Assembly: GCF_028621895.1 (NCBI RefSeq)
Contig: NZ_CP117520.1
Coordinates: 1 to 64,000 of the forward strand
DNA: 64,000 nucleotides
Origin: Acinetobacter sp. GSS19
Lineage (GTDB): Bacteria; Pseudomonadota; Gammaproteobacteria; Pseudomonadales; Moraxellaceae
Direction: 5' to 3'
In this document: positions 52,062 through 61,553 of the stretch, in pieces
Numbering within the stretch: position 1 is the stretch's first letter
How the letters are laid out: each line of letters starts with the position of its first letter
Notes under the pieces: generated by a model
Database searches by the model: none
What the model saw: only the letters and a program-made list of their open reading frames with translations
Told to the model about the DNA's origin: nothing
Program-made: the position numbers and the translations under genes

Positions 52062-52860
52062 ATGAGCCAATCAACTTTTTTTAATCGTGACAGTGTGAGT
52101 CCTGTGATTGCCAAAATGCTGAAGGCTTTAGCTCTTCCAATTCTATTTATTGTTCTATGGGCATTTGCTTCCGCATTGGACTGGCTGAATCCCAAATTGA
52201 TTCCATCTCCGCAAGCAGTGCTATCCAAGGCCATCGCAGTATTACCACAACCGGACTTTTTAAACGGCCTGGTTGAAAGTCTGCTGCGTAATTTTAGCGG
52301 CTATTTTATCGGGGCGACAACAGGTGTGCTATTTGGAATAGCGATCGGTGTATCAAACTCTCGAACTGGCTATTTGCACCAAGCTTTCATCTATTGCGTC
52401 AGATTTCACTCTTTGCCTGGCTACCTTTGGTTTCAACTTTCTTAGGTGAAGGACATCTAGCCAAGATTTTATTCATCAGCCTATCGGTTTTTATCCAGTT
52501 GCACTCCATACATTCGAAGGTGTGAGCAGTATTTCGCATAAATACCGTGAAGTGGCGCAAGTGTATGAGTTTCCAAGAAGCTATGCCTTTCGCAAGCTGA
52601 TCCTGCCGGGGGCTTCAGCACAGATCTTTGTGGGCTTACAGATGGGTCTGATTTTCGCATGGTTGGCGACCATCGGTTCAGAATTTTTACTGGCCAACTA
52701 TGGCAATGGTCTCGGCAATATCGTGATTCAGGGCCGTCAGGCTTTTGATGTCGAACTGATCATTTTTGGCATGCTGCTGATTGGTTTGGTCGGTGTGATC
52801 CTGAACTCTATTCTGGCAAAAGTTGAAAAGCGTGTATTTCGCTGGAAGCGACCATCTTGA
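52062..52860 (+). CDS. ABC permease, SsuC/TauC type, number 2 (frame-interrupted)
   Basis: AGGAGG precedes ATG 52062. MSQSTFFNRDSVSPVIAKML, span LALPILFIVLWAFASAL, IPSPQAVLSKAIAVLPQPDF, EAA loop SISHKYREVAQVYEFPRSYA then FRKLILPGASAQIFVGLQMG. About 267 residues. Frame changes near 52385 and 52500. Two permeases in a row suggest a heteromeric pore or two separate importers. Confidence 0.87.
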
Positions 52861-52872
52861 GGAGGAATAACG

Positions 52873-53900
52873 ATGAGAATACTTCCTAAAAACTGGCATA
52901 AAGCACTCGTTTCTGTATTGATAGGTGGTTGTGTGGCGATGGGTTGTAGCACCTCGCAGGTGGATCATAATACGGCCAAGACGACTCAGACTTTACGTTA
53001 TCAAAGCTATCCGGGGCTGGTGTCCTTGCCTGAGCTTGCTCAGGATCTGGGTTATTTCAAAGATGTCAAACTGGACTATGTTGGAACTGTACAGGGCGGA
53101 CCTCAGGACTTATTGACTCTAGTGGCCGGTGATGTTGACTTTGCTTCAGCCTTTAATGGTGCAGTCGTCAAAGTCATCGCTGCTGGTCTAGATGTGGTAC
53201 CTGTCGTGGCTTCATACGGCAGTGACCAGGACATGAATGTCGGTTTTATGTATTAGAAGACAGTCCGATTCGGACAGCACGTGACTTCATTGGTAAAAAG
53301 GTCGCAGTAAATGCCTTTGGTGCTCATTATGAGTTTGTCATCAAAGACTATCTGGCTCGCCACGGCCTCACGCCAGCTGAAATTCGCGAAGTTGAACTGA
53401 TCGTATTACCTCCGGTCAGTACGGAACAGGCACTACGCAATGGTCAGATTGATATTGCCGTGTTTTCAGGCATTTTGGAAAAACGTGCACTGAAGACTGG
53501 AGGGGTACGCCCGATCTTCAAGGATATTGAGCTGTATGGACCGTTTACCGCTGGAAGCTATGCGATGCGTCGTGACTTTATTGAGCAGAATCCAGAGTTA
53601 GCCAGAATTTTTGTCAGTGGTATTGCTCGTGCTCAGGACTGGCTACACCACACTCCCAAAGAACAAGTCATCGCTCGGATGGAAAGCATCATTGATAAAC
53701 GCCAGCGTAATGAAACGAAAGTGCTGATCCCTTTCTATACTGGAACCGGTGTTGCTGAGTTGGGTGGGGTGCAAAAAGATGCAGACTTTCAACCTTGGGT
53801 GGATGCTTTGGTCAATGAGCAGAAATTAAAACCAGGGCAAATTCAGGTGAGCACACTATATAGCAATCAATTTAACCCATATGCAAATTTAAAAAATTAA
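52873..53900 (+). CDS. ABC substrate-binding lipoprotein, SsuA/NMT1 type (one frame change)
   Basis: GGAGG at 52860 precedes ATG 52873. MRILPKNWHKALVSVLIGGC with lipobox AMGC near residue 25. LRYQSYPGLVSLPELAQDLG, YFKDVKLDYVGTVQGGPQDL and VAGDVDFASAFNGAVVKVIA are the NMT1/SsuA binding pattern; after a slip near 53253, VAVNAFGAHYEFVIKDYLAR and GQIDIAVFSGILEKRALKTG. About 342 residues. Lipid-anchored, unlike the soluble binding protein at 48911. Confidence 0.87.
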
Positions 53901-53919
53901 GAATATAAGGATTATTAGC

Positions 53920-54774
53920 ATGACAAGTGCTTTAAATTTAGATCATGTGCGCAAGGTATTTCCCGCACAAAATCATCCCAACAGTAAACATTATAAACCT
54001 GAATTTGTCGCTGTTGAAAATATCACTTTGGACATCCAGCAAGGTGAGTTTGTTTCTATTGTCGGACCGAGTGGTTGTGGTAAATCAACTTTACTGGACC
54101 TGATTGCAGGTCTGACCAAACCCTCCTCCGGACAGATTTTGCTAAGTGGCAAACAAATCACCCAGCCAGGCCTCGATCGAGGCATCGTGTTCCAACAATA
54201 CGCCCTTTACCCTTGGTTGACAGCACTGGAAAATATTGAATTTGGGTTGGAAGCCAAAGGAGTCGACAAACAAACTCGACGTGCCAAGGCAGAATATTAT
54301 TTAAAACTGGTCGGTCTAGCTGGCTTTGAGAAACATTATCCAAATGAACTCTCCGGCGGGATGAAACAGCGCGTGGCAATTGCTCGCAGTCTGGCCTATG
54401 AACCTGAAATTTTATTGATGGATGAACCTTTTGCCGCACTGGATGCCCAGACGCGTGAAACCTTACAGGAAGAGCTGATTAAAATCTGGCAATCTTCCAA
54501 AAGACTATTGTGTTTATTACTCACAGTATTGATGAAGCTATTTTCTTGAGTCAGCGTGTCGCGATTATGACCTCTCGCCCGGGGCGAATTAAAGAGGTCA
54601 TTACAATTCCTGAAAGTCTGAAAAGCAATGCCGAAGATATTCGCTCAACCCCAGCATACGGTCAGTTACGTCATCAAATCTGGTCACTGCTGAGTGAGGA
54701 GGTCATTAAGGCGCAGGCACTCGAAAAGACAAACAGCTTGTGCATTCATAAGCAAATCGAGGGATCAAAAATGA
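53920..54774 (+). CDS. ABC ATP-binding protein, SsuB/TauB type (one frame change)
   Basis: AAGGA precedes ATG 53920. Walker A GPSGCGKSTLLDLIAGL, Q-loop VFQQYALYPWLTALENI, signature LSGGMKQRVAIARSL, Walker B ILLMDEPFAALDAQTR, then after a slip near 54505 IVFITHSIDEAIFLSQRVAI and MTSRPGRIKEVITI. About 285 residues. In the corrected frame no stop occurs before the permease ATG at 54771; a TGA overlapping that ATG (54772-54774) lies in the original frame, so a second slip near the end or a real fusion must be considered. Confidence 0.85.
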
Positions 54775-55601
54775 GTATAACGAAACAAACTTTGACCTAT
54801 GACGAAACTTATAGCGGTATCAAGCCTAGTTTACGGTTTACACTACTGAATATCGTATTTAAACGCAGTATCGCTATATTACTATTCCTGGCGCTCTGGG
54901 AGAGTCTGCCACGCTTTGGGGTGGTCAGTTCTGCATTTTTACCGCCATTATCAACTGTTCTAGATAGTGCATGGCAGCTCTATCAAAGTGGACAACTCGG
55001 CACGCATTTTCTGGCTAGTATTCGCCGCTCCATCATCGGTTTTGCATTGGCCCTAGTGATCGCCATCCCTTTGGGGTTGGTCATTGGCTGGTATAAGTTG
55101 GTGGCTGAAACATTAAATCCCTTGCTGGAATTGTTCCGTAATACTACGGCCTTGGCTTTAATGCCTTTATTTATACTGTTTCTGGGGATAGGTGAAGCCT
55201 CTAAAATCAGTTTGCTAGTCTATGCCTGCACTTGGCCGATTCTGCTGAATACCATTACGGGTGTACAGACTGTAGACCCTTTGTTGATCAAATCCGCGCG
55301 AACCATGGGTTTAAAACCTCATCAACTGTTTAGAAAAGTGATCTTGCCCGCTTCAGTCCCTACAATTTTTGTCGGCATCCGTCTGGCCGGGGCTATTTCG
55401 ATCTTGGCCCTTGTTGCCGTGGAGATGTTTGGAGCTAAAGCTGGTCTTGGCTATCTGATTATGTATTCCCAGTTCAGTTTTGAAATTCCACAAATGTTTG
55501 TTGGAATATTAGTGATTACTCTAGTTGGATTAAGCTTCAATTATATTTTAATTGGCTTCGAAAAATATTTCACAAAATGGAAGAAAAACCCAGTTGAATA
55601 A
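54771..55601 (+). CDS. ABC permease, SsuC/TauC type, number 3
   Basis: ATG 54771 with GAGG eight bases before. 276 residues: MSITKQTLTYDETYSGIKPS, SIAILLFLALWESLPRFGVV, FLPPLSTVLDSAWQLYQSGQ, EAA loop LLIKSARTMGLKPHQLFRKV then ILPASVPTIFVGIRLAGAIS. Six spans. Last gene of the operon, pairing with the ATPase directly before it. The frame is open upstream through the ATPase C-terminus to 54510. Confidence 0.87.
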   Translation: MSITKQTLTYDETYSGIKPSLRFTLLNIVFKRSIAILLFLALWESLPRFGVVSSAFLPPLSTVLDSAWQLYQSGQLGTHFLASIRRSIIGFALALVIAIPLGLVIGWYKLVAETLNPLLELFRNTTALALMPLFILFLGIGEASKISLLVYACTWPILLNTITGVQTVDPLLIKSARTMGLKPHQLFRKVILPASVPTIFVGIRLAGAISILALVAVEMFGAKAGLGYLIMYSQFSFEIPQMFVGILVITLVGLSFNYILIGFEKYFTKWKKNPVE

Positions 55602-55607
55602 TTTAAT

Positions 55608-55637
55608 AAAAACCCGTTTTAAATAAAACGGGTTTTT
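55608..55637. terminator. Terminator between the operon and the sigma-54 activator gene
   Basis: AAAAACCCGTTTT / AAAACGGGTTTTT with a short loop; strong on both strands and placed between convergent genes. Confidence 0.9.
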
Positions 55638-55686
55638 AATATTTATTTAAATTTTAAAATAAATCATCTGACGCTATCCAGCATAC

Positions 55687-56784
55687 TTAAATCAGGCCAT
55701 GTTTTAATAAACGGGTTCGCACAACATTACGTGTTACACCGAGCAACTTGGCTGTATGCACCTGATTATATTGACAGTATGCATATGCACTACGGATAAA
55801 CTGTTTTTCTATAAGTTCATTAATGTTAAGATCGGTTAAGTGTGTTGATGACTCAAATAACTGTCTAAACGTGTTTTGCAATAATTGTTCAGCATCTTGC
55901 AGATGATGAATTGCTGAATTTGAATCTGCAGCAATAGAAGAGCTGTGTGGTAAAAATCCGGAAGATTGACCATTCCCGATGACTAGGTTCGAAAAATTGA
56001 TATCTTCTGGCTCAATTACCCCATTTTGACTGACCAGAATCGCATGCTGAATGGTATTTTCTAGCTCACGGATATTGCCTGGCCAACGATGTTGAATGAG
56101 CTTTTTCGCAGCTAAAGAGGAAATGCGCAACGGGGTCTGGTGTGGATTGGTCTGATAGCGTTCTACAAAGAATTTGGCCAGCGGCAGGATATCTGCGCGA
56201 CGGTCTGCCAAGCGTGGAATGCGTAGTAAGGCCACATATAAACGATAGAATAAATCCTCACGGAACTTTCCTTCGATGACCGCTTTTTCTAGATCCACAT
56301 TGGTCGCAGCAATGATGCGGACATTAATCGGGATCGGCTTTAAAGACCCCACCCGAATAATTTCCCTTTCTTGTAAAATCCTTAATAATTTCACCTGCAT
56401 CGGTAACGACAGATCGCCAATTTCATCCAGAAATAAGGTGCCATTATGTGCTGCCTCAAACCAGCCGATACGCTGATGGATCGCTCCGGTAAAAGCGCCT
56501 TTTTCATGTCCGAACAGCTCGCTTTCTGCGAGAGACTCAGTCAAAGCGCCACAATTGACCGCAATAAACGGCCCCTTGGCACGATAACTCAGATCATGAA
56601 TTTGACGTGCTACCAGTTCTTTACCTGTGCCAGTCTCGCCAATAATCAATGCATTTGCGTCACTCGGGGCAATCTGTTTGATCCTGTCCAGTAAGGCTTT
56701 GGACCGAGGATCCTCAAAAACAGTAGCCGTAGCGCGTTCATTTCTCCGTGTCTGGCTTATAATCGGATGAGTAAAAATAGACAT
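55687..56784 (-). CDS. Sigma-54-dependent activator, SfnR-like
   Basis: 365 residues, intact. Short N-terminus without receiver or GAF domain, so probably constitutively active and controlled by its own expression. AAA+ core: Walker [16 protein letters not shown], the sigma-54 contact loop [16 protein letters not shown], Walker [14 protein letters not shown], and the arginine-finger region [21 protein letters not shown]-terminal Fis-type [23 protein letters not shown] and [16 protein letters not shown]. The layout matches SfnR of Pseudomonas putida. Two sigma-54 type promoter sequences flank it (45733 and 59607). Confidence 0.9.
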   Translation of the reverse strand: MSIFTHPIISQTRRNERATATVFEDPRSKALLDRIKQIAPSDANALIIGETGTGKELVARQIHDLSYRAKGPFIAVNCGALTESLAESELFGHEKGAFTGAIHQRIGWFEAAHNGTLFLDEIGDLSLPMQVKLLRILQEREIIRVGSLKPIPINVRIIAATNVDLEKAVIEGKFREDLFYRLYVALLRIPRLADRRADILPLAKFFVERYQTNPHQTPLRISSLAAKKLIQHRWPGNIRELENTIQHAILVSQNGVIEPEDINFSNLVIGNGQSSGFLPHSSSIAADSNSAIHHLQDAEQLLQNTFRQLFESSTHLTDLNINELIEKQFIRSAYAYCQYNQVHTAKLLGVTRNVVRTRLLKHGLI

Positions 56785-57006
56785 ATGCTTTCAATTAATT
56801 ATTAAATATTATCAATCATGGAACATTTAATTTACTTTCATAAATAATAAATCAGTATTTTATTATCCAAATACCCAATAAGTTTTTATAAAAAACTAAG
56901 CATAAAAATATAAAATCAGTATAAATAATCTAATATTAAATCAAGATAAATACTTTATATAAAATATTTTATAGTAGGCTCATCATAAACAAAAGAGTTA
57001 AATATA

Positions 57007-57222
57007 ATGGCAATTACCTCAGTCAATGTTCGTAACCAGTTCAAAGGCGTTATTCAAGAAATTGTAACAGGCAGCGTAGTTTCAGAAATTAATGTAGAAA
57101 CTAAAGCCGGTATCTTTACTTCTATTATCAGCACACGCTCCGTTCAGGATTTAGACTTGAAAATTGGTTCAGAAGTGGTCGTCTTAATTAAATCTACCGA
57201 AGTCTCATTGGCCAAGCTTTAG
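57007..57222 (+). CDS. Mop/TOBE-domain molbindin, SsuF-like
   Basis: 71 residues: MAITSVNVRNQFKGVIQEIV, TGSVVSEINVETKAGIFTSI and IGSEVVVLIKSTEVSLAKL. This is a single molybdopterin/oxyanion-binding TOBE domain; SRNxFxGxV is the usual start. In Pseudomonas ssuEADCBF the last gene, ssuF, codes for such a protein, and its place among sulfonate genes here fits. 37 bases before an ATPase gene. Confidence 0.88.
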   Translation: MAITSVNVRNQFKGVIQEIVTGSVVSEINVETKAGIFTSIISTRSVQDLDLKIGSEVVVLIKSTEVSLAKL

Positions 57223-57259
57223 ATCCAAGTCTGATTTAGATCAATACAAGGAGTAAACG

Positions 57260-58081
57260 ATGTCGCAGCAAGATCTTGGTTCTTTATCGATTCAACAGTT
57301 AAGTAAAAGGTATCCTTCGCAAAATAGTGAAGACCTGGTAGTGCTAGACGGAATTAACCTGGAGATCAAGCCTGGGGAATTCATAAGTATTGTTGGCAGT
57401 AGTGGGTGTGGAAAGTCTACTTTGTTACGATTGCTGGTCGGTCTGGAAAACCAGTATCAGGGAACTATCTTGGTTGATGGTAAAAAAGCCTTTGGTACCA
57501 GCTTAAACCGCGGGATTGTGTTTCAGGATCACCGTCTGTTTCCTTGGTTGAGTGTCCGGGAAAATATCCGCATTGCACTGCATAAAAGCAATTTAAGCCA
57601 TGCTGAAGAAAATAAAATTATTGATGAGCATCTGGAACTGGTGAATCTCAGTAATTTCAAAAATGCCTATCCTTCACAGTTATCGGGAGGGATGAATCAA
57701 AGGGTTGCCATTGCGCGTAGTTTGGTGAATCGTCCAAAAATTCTATTGCTGGATGAGCCTTTTGGTGCCTTGGATGCTTTGACACGCCAGAATTTGCAGG
57801 ATGAGTTACAGCGAATCTGGCAAACTGAAAAAATCACCATGATCATTGTGACTCACGATGTGGAAGAAGCAGTCTTTTTGGGCGATCGTGTGGTAGTGAT
57901 GCAGCCACATCCGGGCCGGATCAAACGTATTGTGAATGTTCCTGTTCCACATCCACGTAAGCGTGAAGATGTACGTTTGCATAACATTAAAAATAATATT
58001 TTGCAGGACTTTAGCGATCCTAGCAAAGATGTGCTGCTTCAGGCACCGAAGCAGTTTTCAGATTATCAGTTTGCTTGGTAG
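57260..58081 (+). CDS. ABC ATP-binding protein, SsuB type, number 2
   Basis: AAGGAG precedes ATG 57260. 273 residues, intact. Walker A VGSSGCGKSTLLRLLVGL, Q-loop VFQDHRLFPWLSVRENI, signature LSGGMNQRVAIARSLVNRPK, Walker B ILLLDEPFGALDALTR, H-loop IIVTHDVEEAVFLGDRVVVM. No permease is adjacent; of the three permeases in the operon, numbers 1 and 2 have no ATPase of their own, so this one probably energises them (inference). Confidence 0.9.
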   Translation: MSQQDLGSLSIQQLSKRYPSQNSEDLVVLDGINLEIKPGEFISIVGSSGCGKSTLLRLLVGLENQYQGTILVDGKKAFGTSLNRGIVFQDHRLFPWLSVRENIRIALHKSNLSHAEENKIIDEHLELVNLSNFKNAYPSQLSGGMNQRVAIARSLVNRPKILLLDEPFGALDALTRQNLQDELQRIWQTEKITMIIVTHDVEEAVFLGDRVVVMQPHPGRIKRIVNVPVPHPRKREDVRLHNIKNNILQDFSDPSKDVLLQAPKQFSDYQFAW

Positions 58082-58100
58082 CAGTTTAAATTTACCCCTA

Positions 58101-58124
58101 AAAAGCCTGCGTTCGCAGGCTTTT
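58101..58124 (+). terminator. Terminator after the second SsuB-type gene
   Basis: Perfect AAAAGCCTGC / GCAGGCTTTT stem, loop GTTC, T run. Confidence 0.92.
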
Positions 58125-58168
58125 TTGTAGTGTATTATTTTTGATTAGCAGGTCTGTGAGGGATATAA

Positions 58169-58190
58169 AAAATGCCCCGAAGGGCATTTT
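58169..58190 (-). terminator. Terminator of the flavin monooxygenase gene
   Basis: AAAATGCCC / GGGCATTTT, loop CGAA. Ten bases past the monooxygenase stop on the minus strand. Confidence 0.88.
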
Positions 58191-58199
58191 ATTATTTGC

Positions 58200-59564
58200 T
58201 TATGAGGCGACTTTATTCAGTTTCCGTGCAGCGACATACTGATTTTCTGGACGTTTGAGGCCAAGGTTTTCACGTAAGGTGCTGCCTTCATATTCAGTGC
58301 GGAATAGACCCCGACGCTGTAATTCAGGTACGATAAAATCGACGAAGTCATTCAGACCGGCAGGGGTGGTAGGAGGTAAGATGTTAAAGCCATCAGCGCC
58401 TTCATTTTCAAACCATTCCTGTAGCTGATCGACGACCTGCTCAGGCGTACCCACCAGAGTCCAGTGTCCCCGTGCTGAAGCAATGTATTGATACAGTTGA
58501 CGGATGCTAAAGTGATGGCGGCGAGCAATATCAATCATCATCTGCTGGCGACTAGAGAAGTTGAGATCAGCATCTTCCAGTGTTGGGAATGGTGCATCCA
58601 GATCATATTTCTCTAGGTTAATCCCACCAGATAAACCTGAAAGTAGTGTCAAACCAACTTTCGGATGGATTAAGTTATTTAAGAACTCATATTTTTCTTT
58701 AGCTTCTTCTTCTGTTTTTGCCACAAAAATGGAAACTCCTGGCATGATTTTCAAGTCATCTGGATGGCGGCCGTATTTTAATAAACGGTTTTTCACATCA
58801 CGATAGAACTCTTGCGCATCTTGCAGGTTTTGCTGAGCAGTAAAGATCACTTCGGCATATTTTCCGGCCAGTTCACGCCCCTCCTCGGACTGGCCTGCTT
58901 GAACGATGACAGGATAACCTTGCGGTGGGCGAGAGACATTCAACGGACCTTGAACGTTGAAATATTGACCCGTATGCAGTGGCTCATGCACTTTATCTGC
59001 ATGGAAAAATTCTCCTGTGCTTTTATCATAAATAAAAGCATCATCTTCCCAAGAATCCCACAGTTTTTGGGTCACTTCAATAAATTCATGCGCACGTTGA
59101 TAACGGGTTTTAGGGTCAGGATGTTTTTCCAGACTGAAATTGCGTGCAGTATCGGGTGAAGCCGTAGTCACTACATTCCAACCAGCACGGCCTTTAGAAA
59201 TATGATCTAAAGAGGCAAATTTACGTGCCAAGAGATAAGGGTCTTCATATGTGGTCGAGGCTGTTGCAATAAAGCCAAGATTTTGAGTAACTGTAGACAA
59301 TGCAGCAAACAAGGTAACAGGTTCAAAACCTACCGGTTTATCACCTAACCCTCGTTGCCCTTCTTTTGCATTACCCCAGCGGACCGATAAGCCATCTGCC
59401 AGAAAATAAGCATCAAATAAGCCACGTTCTGCGGTTTTTGCAAGCTCAATCAGGTAATCAATATTCAGATGATCCTGCGGGCGTGATTCAGGATGCCGCC
59501 AGCCGGCAGCATGTTGGGAAGTTGCCGGAATAAAAGCCCCGAGTTTAATTTGACGTTTGGCCAT
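58200..59564 (-). CDS. FMNH2-dependent monooxygenase, NtaA/SnaA/DszA/SfnG family
   Basis: 454 residues from ATG 59564, chosen because AAGGA lies seven bases upstream and a sigma-54 type promoter sits 43-58 bases upstream, excluding the in-frame codon at 59594. Luciferase-like TIM barrel: KLGAFIPATSQHAAGWRHPE, YFLADGLSVRWGNAK, TASTTYEDPYLLARKFASLD, SKGRAGWNVVTTASPDTARN, VIVQAGQSEEGRELAGKYAE and ADGFNILPPTTPAGLNDFVD. Uses reduced flavin from a separate reductase, not found here, to oxidise an organosulfur or similar compound. Confidence 0.92.
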   Translation of the reverse strand: MAKRQIKLGAFIPATSQHAAGWRHPESRPQDHLNIDYLIELAKTAERGLFDAYFLADGLSVRWGNAKEGQRGLGDKPVGFEPVTLFAALSTVTQNLGFIATASTTYEDPYLLARKFASLDHISKGRAGWNVVTTASPDTARNFSLEKHPDPKTRYQRAHEFIEVTQKLWDSWEDDAFIYDKSTGEFFHADKVHEPLHTGQYFNVQGPLNVSRPPQGYPVIVQAGQSEEGRELAGKYAEVIFTAQQNLQDAQEFYRDVKNRLLKYGRHPDDLKIMPGVSIFVAKTEEEAKEKYEFLNNLIHPKVGLTLLSGLSGGINLEKYDLDAPFPTLEDADLNFSSRQQMMIDIARRHHFSIRQLYQYIASARGHWTLVGTPEQVVDQLQEWFENEGADGFNILPPTTPAGLNDFVDFIVPELQRRGLFRTEYEGSTLRENLGLKRPENQYVAARKLNKVAS

Positions 59565-59606
59565 GTCTGTTTCCTTGGTATTTGATATTTTCATCCAACA
59601 GATAGG

Positions 59607-59622
59607 TACAATTACCGTGCCA
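59607..59622 (-). promoter_or_regulatory. Sigma-54 (-24/-12) promoter of the monooxygenase gene
   Basis: On the minus strand TGGCACGGTAATTGTA: the -24 half TGGCACG is perfect and the -12 half TTGT differs at one base. Confidence 0.7.
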
Positions 59623-59807
59623 ATAAAATTTTTTAAATTAAAACAAAGGTATAAAACGCTTAATTATTTTATGTGTTTAAATTTCAACAGTATTTTTGCC
59701 TAAGTTCTGCAAAAGCTACAGCAAAAAAAATGCGTTACTTAGACGGAAACCAATGGAATAAAAATCAGTAGCAATTCATTTTTCGTTAAACATGAGAGCC
59801 GATCAAA

Positions 59808-59876
59808 AATAGACGAAATTTGTCTAGGAGAGTGGTGGCAGTCCAAAATATTTATTTAGGAGAGAGGTAGCAGACC
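59808..59876 (+). repeat. Repeat C, tandem copies upstream of the vWA gene
   Basis: Full copy 59808-59844 (AATAGACGAAATTTGTCTAG then GAGAGTGGTGGCAGTCC) and a weaker unit 59851-59876 (TTATTTAGGAGAGAGGTAGC). Spacing about 43 bases. Same pattern as 43361-43420, 16.4 kb away, same strand. The rest of 59623-59983 has no gene. Confidence 0.7.
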
Positions 59877-59983
59877 ATTCTCAAAATATGAGCTATACAA
59901 AGAATACGATCATAGAAAAAATATTACTAACTCTTTATGATAACCCTCTAAATCATCTAATATTTCTTATAAGAGAGAATAAA

Positions 59984-60817
59984 ATGACCCATGAAGCCCA
60001 AATCAGTAGAACGTCACCAACAGCATTTTTATTTTTAGTGGATCAGTCTGGCTCTATGATGGACAAAATGTCATCTGGAAAAACTAAAGCTGAATTTGTC
60101 TCTGATGTTCTCAACAAAACTTTAATGGAGTTAATTACACGTTGTTCAAAGTCTGAGGGAATTCGCGATTATTTTGATATTGGTGTTTTAGGTTATGGTC
60201 ACCAAGGGGTTACTAATGGTTTTAGTGGAACCTTAGGTAATCAAGTGATGAATCCTATTTCTTTACTTGAACAAAATCCATTAAGAATTGAAGATCGTAA
60301 ACGTAAAATGGATGATGGTGCTGGTGGGATTGTAGAAATTTCAGTTAAATTTCCAATGTGGTTTGAACCAACTGCTAATGGTGGAACTCCAATGCGAGCA
60401 GCTTTAACTAAAGCTGCTGAAGAATTAGCGAATTGGTGTGATGCTCATCCAGATAGTTATCCCCCAACTATTTTGCACGTTACTGATGGTGAATCAAACG
60501 ATGGTGATCCAGAAGAAATTGCTCATCATTTAAGTCAAATCGGAACTAATGATGGTTCTGTTCTTATTTATAATTTACATGTTAGTGCTTTAAGCAACTC
60601 ACCAATTGTTCTGCCATCTAGTGAACATATATTGCCAGATACTTACGCTAAAATGTTATTTAGAATGTCTAGTCAATTACCACCCCATTTGATTGGATAT
60701 GCACAAGATAAAGGATTTAAGGTGAGTGGTGAATCAAGAGGCTTTATTTTTAATGCCGAAGCTTCAGATATTGTTGACTTCTTCGATATTGGTACTAGAG
60801 CATCTCAATTACGATAA
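59984..60817 (+). CDS. von Willebrand factor A domain protein, TerY/YegL-like
   Basis: 277 residues from ATG 59984, preferred over 59888 because AGAGAG lies just upstream and the domain begins at once. MIDAS motif intact: FLFLVDQSGSMMD (Asp20, Ser22, Ser24), TANGGTPMRAAL (Thr135) and LHVTDGESNDGD (Asp168). No signal peptide. Family knowledge: TerY-type vWA proteins bind a divalent metal and act as partner or scaffold for phosphorylation modules. Its stop overlaps the next start by one base (TAATG). Low-GC and without frame breaks. Confidence 0.88.
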   Translation: MTHEAQISRTSPTAFLFLVDQSGSMMDKMSSGKTKAEFVSDVLNKTLMELITRCSKSEGIRDYFDIGVLGYGHQGVTNGFSGTLGNQVMNPISLLEQNPLRIEDRKRKMDDGAGGIVEISVKFPMWFEPTANGGTPMRAALTKAAEELANWCDAHPDSYPPTILHVTDGESNDGDPEEIAHHLSQIGTNDGSVLIYNLHVSALSNSPIVLPSSEHILPDTYAKMLFRMSSQLPPHLIGYAQDKGFKVSGESRGFIFNAEASDIVDFFDIGTRASQLR

Positions 60818-61548
60818 TGAAAGTAATTTTTCAAGGATCTCATCCAAAAGAAATTGGTGAAGAAAAAGCAAATGAAGATGCATTTGCTTTTTCTGAGGAT
60901 CATACAAAATTAGTTCTATGTGATGGCGCGACTGAGTCTTACAATTCTAAATTATGGGCAAGACTCATATGTGATTCTTTTATCGAAAATCATAATTTAA
61001 ATGAAGATTGGTTAAAATTAGCTATAAAAAAATATGTTGTAGAACATGATTTTAATAATATGAGCTGGTCTAAACTATCTTCTTACCAACGGGGAAGCTT
61101 TACTACCCTAGTAAGCTTTTGTCTCGATGAAACACGCAAAGAAATAATTGTAAGATTGTTTGGTGATAGTTTTATTTTTTTCTTTGGTGAAAAAAATGGA
61201 ATTTATGAGTATATACCAACATTCGATATACCAGATTTTCACTCAAATCCGAATCTTTTATCTACAAAAATGGATTTAAATAATGATATTGATTTTAGTG
61301 AAGAAAATTCTAATCATTATTTAACTCTGCCATTAGATGGCTGCTATCAATCTATAATCGCTATATGTGCTACTGATGCTCTTGCAGATTGGTTTGATAG
61401 AGCTATGACAGTTATTAAACATGATCGTTTAATACGCATTTTTAAAAAAATAAATCACCAAAAGTTTAATAAATTAGTTGGAGTTTGTCGAAAAAGAGGA
61501 ACTTTGAAAGTTGACGATACTACTTTAATAATTGCTGAGATTAAATAA
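60817..61548 (+). CDS. PP2C-like protein phosphatase, YegK-like
   Basis: 243 residues. Metal-binding acidic residues of PP2C are in order: NEDAFAF (Glu20-Asp21), LVLCDGATES (Asp36-Gly37), RLFGDSFIFF (Asp117), ICATDALADW (Asp187) and LKVDDTTLIIAEI (Asp233). RGSFTTLVSF is the central strand. Cytosolic. Removes phosphate from Ser/Thr, presumably opposing the kinase encoded next. Six bases separate its stop from the kinase start. Confidence 0.87.
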   Translation: MKVIFQGSHPKEIGEEKANEDAFAFSEDHTKLVLCDGATESYNSKLWARLICDSFIENHNLNEDWLKLAIKKYVVEHDFNNMSWSKLSSYQRGSFTTLVSFCLDETRKEIIVRLFGDSFIFFFGEKNGIYEYIPTFDIPDFHSNPNLLSTKMDLNNDIDFSEENSNHYLTLPLDGCYQSIIAICATDALADWFDRAMTVIKHDRLIRIFKKINHQKFNKLVGVCRKRGTLKVDDTTLIIAEIK

Positions 61549-61553
61549 AAGTT

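Noticed and set aside
59888..59983. Upstream start codon for the vWA protein
   Set aside because: The extra 32 residues (MSYTKNTIIEKILLTLYDN) are unlike the family, and a ribosome site sits before ATG 59984.
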